Assembly (NCBI GenBank): GCA_905215095.1
Contig: CAJMOL010000098.1
Span: 1 to 6,334 of the forward strand
Length of the DNA: 6,334 nucleotides
Direction of reading: 5' to 3'
Source of the DNA: an uncultured bacterium
GTDB taxonomy: Bacteria > Actinomycetota > Coriobacteriia > Coriobacteriales > Coriobacteriaceae
How positions within the stretch are numbered: position 1 is the first letter of the stretch; every line of letters starts with the position of its first letter. The position numbers and the translations under genes were made by a program. This document shows positions 1 through 5,062 of the stretch, piece by piece. Below the pieces are notes generated by a model. It was given only the letters and a program-made list of their open reading frames with translations, made no database searches and was not told the DNA's origin.

Positions 1-1
1 T

Positions 2-583
2 GCTCGCAAGGCAAAAGAGCAGGGATGCGGTGCTTTTGATCTGATCAATGCAGATGTACAGAAAACTCCGATCGGAGCAAACCGTTTGATCTACCTCCCA
101 TACTTAAATGGTGAGAGAACGCCTCATGTCGATCCAAACTGCCGTGGCGTATTCTTCGGTTTATCCAGTATGCATACAACCGCTGATATGGCTAGAGCCG
201 TAATGGAAGGGATTCAGTACTCTTTGACAGACTGCAACGATATCATCAAGGAGATGGGAATCGAAGTTTCTGAAATGATGGCTTGTGGCGGCGGTGCCAA
301 GAATGCCGTTCAGCGTCAGATGATGGCTGATATGTTTGGCTGCGACGTTAAGACCGTAACCGCAACAGAAGGTCCTGCTCTCGGTGTTGCTATTCTTGCC
401 GGTGTTGGTGCCGGACTGTACGAAAGCGTAGAATCCGCTTGCCGTCAGATGATCCACACTGATCCTGCGAAGGAATGCCATGCTGATCCAAAGGCAACAG
501 CAGAGTATGATAAGTATCATCAGATCTACAAGAATCTATATACCTGCTTAAAGGATCAGTTCCAAGAGTTAGCAAAACTGTAA
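2..583 (+). CDS. xylB: Xylulokinase, C-terminal 193 residues (5' end off the window)
   Basis: This is the C-terminal part of a sugar kinase of the FGGY family, best matched to xylulokinase, the cytoplasmic enzyme that phosphorylates D-xylulose with ATP to feed the pentose phosphate pathway. The frame is open from base 2 and ends at TAA 581-583, so the gene enters from the left. About 190 residues are present of the roughly 500 usual for the family. Visible motifs are YLPYLNGERTPH followed by DPNCRGVFFGL, the nucleotide-binding ACGGGAKN, and EGPALGVAILAGVG; together these are typical of the second FGGY domain of XylB. Codon use is AT-leaning and unlike that of the genes right of 1255, so the gene belongs with the foreign-looking left block. 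Another FGGY kinase is possible because the N-terminal substrate-binding half is missing, but the GERTPH segment favours XylB. Confidence 0.9.
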   Translation, partial: ARKAKEQGCGAFDLINADVQKTPIGANRLIYLPYLNGERTPHVDPNCRGVFFGLSSMHTTADMARAVMEGIQYSLTDCNDIIKEMGIEVSEMMACGGGAKNAVQRQMMADMFGCDVKTVTATEGPALGVAILAGVGAGLYESVESACRQMIHTDPAKECHADPKATAEYDKYHQIYKNLYTCLKDQFQELAKL

Positions 584-631
584 TTGCCCGGTAATAAAAC
601 CACAATTACTATTGTATAAACACACGATTTC

Positions 632-667
632 ATAAGGTGTCAAAATATAATTTGGCACCTTATTTTT
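632..667 (+). terminator. Rho-independent terminator after xylB
   Basis: The arm at 632-644 (ATAAGGTGTCAAA) pairs with 651-663 through 13 bp with one G-T wobble. The loop is 6 nt, and a run of five T follows at 663-667. It lies 48 nt after the xylB stop codon and is oriented to end xylB transcription. Confidence 0.8.
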
Positions 668-678
668 AAGGAAAATTG

Positions 679-717
679 AAACGGCGAAAGATGCAATATC
701 ATCTTTCGCCGTTTTTT
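679..717. terminator. Second hairpin terminator between convergent xylB and nadC
   Basis: A perfect 14-bp stem (arms 679-692 and 701-714, core ACGGCGAAAGAT) closes an 8-nt loop. On the plus strand it runs into six T (712-717), a textbook intrinsic terminator and the second one behind xylB. On the minus strand it sits 17 nt beyond the nadC stop and is followed by a weaker, interrupted U-rich stretch, so it probably also serves nadC as a bidirectional terminator. Confidence 0.8.
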
Positions 718-733
718 AGCCGTTTATAATTCC

Positions 734-1585
734 TTAAATTGCATGAAGATTTTTTAAGGATATGTCCATAATCGGTGCAGAATGTGTCAATGCTCCACTT
801 GAAACATAATCCACACCAACATCGATCATATTCTGAATATTTTCTTTGGTAACATTGCCGGAACATTCGGTCAACGCTCTGCCATCAATGATCTGGATGG
901 CTTCTTTCATCTGTTCCGGAGACATGTTATCCAACATAATAATATCAGCGCCCGCTTCTACCGCTTCCTTTACCATGTCCAAGTTCTCAACTTCCACCTC
1001 GATCTTATGCACGAAAGATGCGTATTCTTTCGCCATCTTGACCGCTTTCGTAATGCTTCCTGCTGCGCCAATGTGATTGTCCTTCAACATAACACCATCT
1101 GAAAGGTTAAAACGATGATTGCTGCCGCCACCTACTTTCACAGCATATTTTTCAAAAATGCGCATATTTGGTGTGGTTTTGCGGGTATCTAACAATGTCG
1201 TGCCACTGCCCTCTAACATCTTGGCAATGGATCGTGTATACGTAGCAATACCGCTCATGCGCTGCAGGTAGTTGAGCGCCACGCGCTCGCCCGAAAGCAG
1301 CACGCGCGCATCGCCACGCACCTGTCCCACGTGGTCGCCGGCGTGAACCTCGTCACCGTCGGCAACATCAAACAGCACCGAGCTCTGCGAATCCAGCAGC
1401 TCAAAGGTACGAGCGAACACATCCAGGCCGGCGATGATGCCATCGGCTTTGGCGATAAGCTCCACCGTGGCGGGACGCGCCGTGGGGCACACGCTCGCCG
1501 TGCTCACGTCCTCAAAGGTAATGTCCTCGCGCAGAGCCTGCAGAATCAGATCATCGACGACGAGCTTCATGGTAATGGGATTCAT
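734..1585 (-). CDS. nadC: Nicotinate-nucleotide pyrophosphorylase (carboxylating), chimeric gene
   Basis: Quinolinate phosphoribosyltransferase, 283 residues, the normal family length. It converts quinolinate and PRPP to nicotinate mononucleotide, CO2 and pyrophosphate, the last step of the de novo part of NAD synthesis. Visible motifs are ERVALNYLQRMSGIAT (100-115), LLDTRKTTPNMR (131-142), KVGGGSNHRFNLSDG (150-164), MLKDNHI (166-172), the acidic EVEVE strand (196-200) and ADIIMLDN (213-220). R101, R135, H157, R158 and K168 are the expected basic ligand-binding residues. The start ATG at 1585 follows GGAGGAG at 1592-1598, which overlaps the end of nadB; the gap to the nadB stop is 3 nt. The oddity is composition. 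Codons for residues 1 to about 111 are GC-rich like nadB and nadA, while those from about 112 onward are AT-leaning like xylB. The reading frame is unbroken, so the protein reads as a complete enzyme built from two sources. The function is certain; that this exact gene exists in one cell is not. Confidence 0.93.
   Translation of the reverse strand: MNPITMKLVVDDLILQALREDITFEDVSTASVCPTARPATVELIAKADGIIAGLDVFARTFELLDSQSSVLFDVADGDEVHAGDHVGQVRGDARVLLSGERVALNYLQRMSGIATYTRSIAKMLEGSGTTLLDTRKTTPNMRIFEKYAVKVGGGSNHRFNLSDGVMLKDNHIGAAGSITKAVKMAKEYASFVHKIEVEVENLDMVKEAVEAGADIIMLDNMSPEQMKEAIQIIDGRALTECSGNVTKENIQNMIDVGVDYVSSGALTHSAPIMDISLKNLHAI
1240..1262. other. Composition breakpoint inside nadC (probable chimeric join)
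   Basis: On the coding strand, codons up to residue 111 are GC-ending (CGC GTG GCG CTC AAC TAC). From residue 112 they become GGT ATT GCT ACG TAT ACA CGA. The switch lies in the codons for the highly conserved LQRMSGIA segment, where two unrelated species would share a short near-identical stretch. No inverted repeat, target duplication, integrase gene or tRNA fragment is visible near the join. Hand-counted GC is 38% for 1141-1200 and 70% for 1261-1320. Confidence 0.8.
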
Positions 1586-1588
1586 GGT

Positions 1589-2965
1589 CTACTCCTCCAC
1601 GGCCTGCGTGCCGGCGGCACAGGCCAAATCATCGATTGCCAGGGTATCGGCGCTCAGGGCGCGATGACGGCCATCGAGCGCGGGATCGCCCGCCTGCTCC
1701 ACGGCCAGCGACTCGCCGGTACGCATGTACCACGCGGCGCGACGACCCCAGACCAGTGCTTCGAGCAGACTGTTTGATGCAAGGCGGTTCTTGCCGTGAA
1801 CGCCGTTGCAGGCCGTCTCGCCCGCGGCGTAGAGCTCGGGCATCGAGGTGCGGCCGTCCTTGTCGACCCACACGCCGCCCATAAAGTAGTGCTGCGTGGG
1901 CGTAACGGGGATGGGCTCGTCCAAGATGTCGCGTCCGTCCTCCAGGCAGCGTGCGCGAATGTTGGCGAAGTGCCCGGTCACCACGTCGCGCTCGACGGGG
2001 GCAAAGCTCAGCCACTCGTGCTCGGTGCCGTCCTGCTTCATCTGCTCGCGGATGGCGGCGGCGACAACGTCGCGCGGCTGCAACTCGTCGGTAAAACGCT
2101 CGCCGGCGGCGTTGAGCAAAATCGCGCCCTCGCCGCGGCAGCTCTCGCTGATCAGGAAGGTGCGGCCCGGTTGCGGCGAAAACAGACCCGTGGGGTGAAT
2201 CTGCACGTAGTCCAGGTGCTCCATCTTAATGCCATGCTCCTGAGCGATGTAGCAGGCGTCGCCCGTGAGCTGCGGGTAGTTGGTCGAATGGTCGTATACG
2301 CCGCCGATACCGCCCGTCGCCCACAGCGTGTGGCTGGCATGGATCTTAAACGGCTTGCCGGCATGCTCACCCTCGGCGGTATTTGTCAGCTCGTCGGCGG
2401 GACGAACCGAGTTGTCCTCGTCCACGGGAACGGCGACGACGCCGGTGCACACCGTGGCCCCATCGCGCTCGCCCGTCAGGATGTCGGTCATGGCCACGTG
2501 CTCAAGAATCTGCACGTTATCCAGCTTGCGAACGGCCTGGAGCAGCTTGGTCGTTATCTCCTTACCCGTAATATCGGCATGGAAGGCAATGCGCGGGCGG
2601 CTGTGCGCGCCCTCGCGGGTAAAGTCGAGGCTGCCGTCGGCCTTGCGCTCGAAATCCACGCCCATCGCTAGCAGGTCGTTGATGACCGAACGGCTCGAGC
2701 GGATCATAATGTCGACGCTCTCGCGGCGGTTCTCGTAGTGACCGGCGTGCATGGTGTCCTCAAAGAAGGCATCGTAGTCTGAGCCTTCGGGCAGCACGCA
2801 GATGCCGCCCTGCGCGAGCATCGAATCGCACTCGTCGACAGCGCCCTTGGAGAGCATGATCACGCGCGTGCTCGTCGGCAGATTGAGGGCCGCGTATAGG
2901 CCCGCCACGCCGCAGCCGGCAATGACGACGTCGCACTCCATGTCGGGGTATTGTTTGGTTTCCAC
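1589..2965 (-). CDS. nadB: L-aspartate oxidase, short form
   Basis: FAD-dependent oxidase of 458 residues that oxidises L-aspartate to iminoaspartate, the first step of de novo NAD synthesis; the unstable product is passed to NadA. The N-terminal dinucleotide-binding motif is AGCGVAGLYAA (16-26). It is followed by SMLAQGGI (48-55), EGAHSRPRIAFHADITG (118-134), ATGGIGGVY (216-224), HPTG (257-260), SESCRGEG (273-280), QPRDVV (296-301), HYFMGGV (359-365) and the FAD-binding ELYAAGETACNGVHGKNRLA followed by SNSLLEALVWGRRAA (377-411). H257, R298 and H359 match the catalytic His, Arg and His of the Escherichia coli enzyme in motif and spacing. Only about 47 residues follow the last FAD motif, so the C-terminal helical domain of the roughly 530-residue forms is missing; a stop codon followed directly by nadC argues this is the native end. 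The frame stays open upstream into nadA, but the GTG at 2965 with its Shine-Dalgarno site fits the domain start. Confidence 0.93.
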   Translation of the reverse strand: METKQYPDMECDVVIAGCGVAGLYAALNLPTSTRVIMLSKGAVDECDSMLAQGGICVLPEGSDYDAFFEDTMHAGHYENRRESVDIMIRSSRSVINDLLAMGVDFERKADGSLDFTREGAHSRPRIAFHADITGKEITTKLLQAVRKLDNVQILEHVAMTDILTGERDGATVCTGVVAVPVDEDNSVRPADELTNTAEGEHAGKPFKIHASHTLWATGGIGGVYDHSTNYPQLTGDACYIAQEHGIKMEHLDYVQIHPTGLFSPQPGRTFLISESCRGEGAILLNAAGERFTDELQPRDVVAAAIREQMKQDGTEHEWLSFAPVERDVVTGHFANIRARCLEDGRDILDEPIPVTPTQHYFMGGVWVDKDGRTSMPELYAAGETACNGVHGKNRLASNSLLEALVWGRRAAWYMRTGESLAVEQAGDPALDGRHRALSADTLAIDDLACAAGTQAVEE

Positions 2966-2971
2966 AGGAAT

Positions 2972-2981
2972 CCTCTCCCTT
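2972..2981 (-). promoter_or_regulatory. Ribosome binding site that decides the nadB GTG start
   Basis: The minus-strand AAGGGAGAGG ends 6 nt before the GTG at 2965. Other in-frame starts, an ATG 15 codons upstream in the nadA-nadB gap and an ATG at NadB residue 9, have no comparable site. The 56-nt gap between nadA and nadB otherwise holds only a very weak 4-bp hairpin. Confidence 0.6.
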
Positions 2982-3021
2982 GTAATGTGGCATAAGGGAC
3001 TGCCCCTCATGACACATCGTT

Positions 3022-4047
3022 CTAGCGTGCTGCGTACTCGAGCATGCGGTCGAGCGTGAGTTTGGCCTGGTCGGCAGCCTCGTCCGACACGCCGATCTGC
3101 ACCTCGCCCTCGCCCGTCTCCAGGCAGCGCACGAGCTTTTCGAGCGTGATGAGATCCATGTTGACGCAGGTGGGCTGCACCACGGGGAAGTAGAACTTCT
3201 TGCCGGTGCCCTGGCAGCGGCGCTCGAGCTCGTAGAGCACGCCGCGGACCGTCACGATAATGAACTCGCTCGCGTCGGACTCCTCGGCATACTTGATGAT
3301 GCCGGCGGTGGAGCCGATGTAGTCGGCCTCGGCAAGGACGTCGGCCTTGCATTCGGGGTGCGCCAGTACGAGCGCGTTGGGATGCGCCTCCTGCGCATCG
3401 ACAATCTGCTCGACGGTGATGATGTGGTGGCGCGGGCAGTAGCCCTTGTTAAGCATGACGTGCTTTTGCGGCACCTGCTCGGCTACGAAGCGGCCCAAGT
3501 TTTGATCGGGGATGAACAGGACGTGTTGCTGCGGCAGCTCGGACACGATCTTGACGGCGTTGGAGCTGGTGACGCACACGTCGCTCCAGCTCTTGATCTC
3601 GACCGTGGAGTTGACGTAGCACACCACGGCCAGGTCGTCGCCGTACTCGGCGCGCGCCGCGTCGACCGTCTCGCGCTTGACCATGTGAGCCATGGGGCAG
3701 TCCGCGCCCGGCTCGGGCAACAGCACGGTCTTGGTGGGATTGAGCAGCTTGGCGCTCTCGCCCATAAACTCCACGCCGCACAGCACGATGGTCTGCTGCG
3801 GCAGGCTTTTGGCGAGCTTTGCCAGGTAGAAGCTGTCGCCGACGTAATCGGCAACGGCTTGGACCTCGGGCGCCACGTAATAGTGCGCCAGGATTACCGC
3901 GTCACGTTGGGTTTTTAGTTGCTGAATGGCCTCGACGAGCTCTGCGGGCACCAGTGCCGCGCGTTCCGTTGCCGTCGTTGCCGATGCCAGGCCGGCCGCG
4001 ATATCGCGTGCAAGCTCCGACGCATCCATGTTCGCGCTCTGTGCCAT
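3022..4047 (-). CDS. nadA: Quinolinate synthase, [4Fe-4S] enzyme
   Basis: Cytoplasmic enzyme of 341 residues that condenses iminoaspartate with dihydroxyacetone phosphate to quinolinate. The three repeated-domain architecture is visible through these motifs: ILAHYYVAPEVQAVADYVGDS, CGVEFMGESAKLLNP, LPEPGADCPMAHM, YVNSTVEIKSWSDVCVTSSN, FIPDQNLGRFV, GYCPRHH, HPECKADVLAEADYIGSTAGI and PTCVNM. The three cluster-ligand cysteines are C90 (CGVEFM), C204 (GYCPRH) and C294 (PTCVNM), counting from the ATG at 4047. An in-frame TTG lies one codon earlier, but the AGAGAGGGG site sits only 2 nt from it and 5 nt from the ATG, so the ATG is preferred. It is the first gene of the nadA-nadB-nadC operon and stops 56 nt before nadB. 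Transcription is probably controlled by the palindrome and promoter just upstream. Confidence 0.95.
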   Translation of the reverse strand: MAQSANMDASELARDIAAGLASATTATERAALVPAELVEAIQQLKTQRDAVILAHYYVAPEVQAVADYVGDSFYLAKLAKSLPQQTIVLCGVEFMGESAKLLNPTKTVLLPEPGADCPMAHMVKRETVDAARAEYGDDLAVVCYVNSTVEIKSWSDVCVTSSNAVKIVSELPQQHVLFIPDQNLGRFVAEQVPQKHVMLNKGYCPRHHIITVEQIVDAQEAHPNALVLAHPECKADVLAEADYIGSTAGIIKYAEESDASEFIIVTVRGVLYELERRCQGTGKKFYFPVVQPTCVNMDLITLEKLVRCLETGEGEVQIGVSDEAADQAKLTLDRMLEYAAR

Positions 4048-4052
4048 CAAGG

Positions 4053-4061
4053 CCCCTCTCT
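4053..4061 (-). promoter_or_regulatory. Ribosome binding site of nadA
   Basis: The minus-strand AGAGAGGGG is followed by 5 nt and then the ATG at 4047. Its distance to the neighbouring TTG (2 nt) is too short, which settles the start. Confidence 0.6.
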
Positions 4062-4082
4062 TTTGGCGAATCTTGGGGCTTT

Positions 4083-4111
4083 AGTATGACACCTAGGTTT
4101 ACAGCTGACAA
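4083..4111 (-). promoter_or_regulatory. Predicted sigma70-type promoter of the nad operon
   Basis: On the minus strand, a -35 box TTGTCA (4111-4106, 5 of 6 to consensus) is separated by exactly 17 bp from a -10 box CATACT (4088-4083, 4 of 6). Transcription would start near 4075 and give a leader of about 28 nt that contains the nadA ribosome binding site. The -35 box straddles the loop of the inverted repeat, and one arm fills most of the spacer, so a protein bound to the palindrome would block RNA polymerase. Confidence 0.6.
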
Positions 4112-4132
4112 GACAGCTGTAAACCTAGGTGT
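4089..4132. promoter_or_regulatory. Perfect 19-bp inverted repeat, probable operator of nadABC
   Basis: The arm ACACCTAGGTTTACAGCTG (4089-4107) is repeated as its exact reverse complement at 4114-4132, around the 6-nt centre ACAAGA. Each arm contains two self-complementary hexamers, CCTAGG and CAGCTG. The repeat overlaps the predicted nadA promoter and lies 42 bp before the nadA start. No T-run follows on either strand, so it does not look like a terminator. By position it is a good candidate for a NAD- or niacin-responsive repressor site (NiaR-, NrtR- or NadQ-like in role). I cannot assign the regulator from sequence alone, and no regulator gene of those families is in the window. Confidence 0.65.
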
Positions 4133-4339
4133 AAAGTTGAAATAAAGATTCAATCATGCGGCAGGTCCATTTTCGAACTGGCAAGCTGAGGATAGTCGAG
4201 CCTTCGATAGCGCAGGAGGCATCTTTCGCCACCGCAATACCGCTCGGCGCGAGTTGCGCACCGTGGGGCGCAAACGGGGTGTTCCTCCGCGGGCGGCGCG
4301 CACCCAATGTGGCAAAATCGAACTACTAGGGGGGCCCGA
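4133..4339. other. Intergenic region between the nad operator and the two-component system
   Basis: About 200 bp with no convincing gene. The first 20 bases are AT-rich and contain a small 5-bp inverted repeat (TTGAA at 4137, TTCAA at 4149). The rest is GC-rich. A 6-bp hairpin (TTGCGC 4254-4259 with GCGCAA 4268-4273) is weak. A possible extended -10 element for the response regulator, TG at 4310 followed by CAAAAT at 4313-4318, would give a short leader, but I see no matching -35 box. The ribosome binding site AGGGGGG lies at 4328-4334. I see no riboswitch, tRNA or clear LytTR direct-repeat site. Confidence 0.4.
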
Positions 4340-5062
4340 ATGCTCAAGATTATCGCCTGCGACGACGACGTCGCTTTTCTAGATAGACTGCACCGGATGA
4401 TCGACCGCTGGTCGACCGAGACGGGTACGGCAGTCGACGTTGCGCTTGTCACGCGCGGCGAGGACTTGCTGGCCCGCCATGCTGCATCGCGTGCCGACAT
4501 CATTCTGCTCGACATGATCATGCCGCTCGTCAACGGCATGGGCACCGCACGCGAACTGCGCCAGGCCGACACCGCCGTGCGCCTGGTGTTCCTCACCTCG
4601 TCGCCCGAGTTCGCGCTGGAGTCCTACGAGGTCCGCGCCTTCGACTACCTGCTCAAGCCCGTAGCGTACGAACGCCTGGCGCAACTGCTCGACGAGCTTT
4701 CGAGCATGCGACCCGCCGCGACCGATGAGCTCGTGACCAAAACGTCCTTTGGCTACCATGCCCTGCGCCTGTCCGATATCGAATACGCCGAGGCCCGCAA
4801 CAAGCACGTGGTATTCCACCTGCGTGACGGGCGCGATATCGAGGCGCTCGAGCCGTTCCGCAACATCGAGGACCAGCTAGCCAAAAACGCGAGCTTCTTC
4901 AAATGCCACCGCAGCTACCAGGTCAACCTGCGCAATATCGACCACTTCAACCGCACGGATATCGTCATGCGCTCGGGCGCTTGCATCCCGCTGGCGCGCA
5001 GCTGCAAGCAGGGTTTCCAGGATGCCTACTTTGCGGCACGGTTCGAGGGCGGGAGGCGCTGA
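4340..5062 (+). CDS. LytTR-family response regulator
   Basis: DNA-binding response regulator of 240 residues, of the AgrA/LytR/ComE type. The receiver domain spans about residues 1-120. Its acidic pocket is D8-D9-D10 (IIACDDD), the predicted phosphorylated aspartate is D58 (ILLDMIMP), the switch residue is T86 (FLTSS), and the conserved lysine is K106 (FDYLLKP). The LytTR domain spans about 130-235, with the family pattern FFKCHRSYQVNLRNI and IPLARSCKQGF. The ATG at 4340 is preceded by AGGGGGG with 5-nt spacing and begins exactly at the receiver fold; an in-frame ATG at 4307 would add 11 residues of no recognisable kind. The stop codon overlaps the start of the downstream sensor kinase (TGATG), so the pair is translationally coupled. 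GC-rich codon use matches nadA and nadB. Target genes cannot be told from the window. Confidence 0.92.
   Translation: MLKIIACDDDVAFLDRLHRMIDRWSTETGTAVDVALVTRGEDLLARHAASRADIILLDMIMPLVNGMGTARELRQADTAVRLVFLTSSPEFALESYEVRAFDYLLKPVAYERLAQLLDELSSMRPAATDELVTKTSFGYHALRLSDIEYAEARNKHVVFHLRDGRDIEALEPFRNIEDQLAKNASFFKCHRSYQVNLRNIDHFNRTDIVMRSGACIPLARSCKQGFQDAYFAARFEGGRR

Noticed and set aside
1200..1300. Mobile element or integration site as the cause of the composition switch
   Set aside because: No terminal inverted repeats, target duplication, integrase or tRNA sequence is visible, and the frame of nadC is preserved exactly.
1796..2671. Long plus-strand open frame opposite nadB (291 codons)
   Set aside because: It mirrors nadB codons, contains no recognisable domain and has no independent ribosome binding site.
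2966..3352. Upstream extension of the nadB frame by 129 codons into nadA
   Set aside because: High-GC DNA leaves many frames open. The extension is arginine-rich, overlaps the well-supported nadA gene and has no flavoprotein features; the GTG at 2965 has a good ribosome binding site.
3358..3918. Plus-strand open frame opposite nadA
   Set aside because: Shadow of nadA in GC-rich sequence; low-complexity composition and no family features.
4089..4132. Palindrome as a transcription terminator or attenuator
   Set aside because: Neither strand has a T-run after the hairpin, and the predicted nadA start site lies downstream of it, so the hairpin would not be in the nad transcript.
4089..4132. Palindrome as a LytTR regulator binding site
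   Set aside because: LytTR sites are usually 9-bp direct repeats starting about 21 bp apart. Here the element is a perfect inverted repeat with 12-bp periodicity and sits on the nadA promoter.
4125..4307. Minus-strand 60-codon frame in the intergenic region
   Set aside because: It runs into the nad operator, has no convincing start signal and no recognisable protein features.
4379..4819. Minus-strand open frames opposite the response regulator, and similar ones opposite the kinase (5083-5604)
   Set aside because: Antisense shadows of strongly supported receiver, LytTR and kinase domains.
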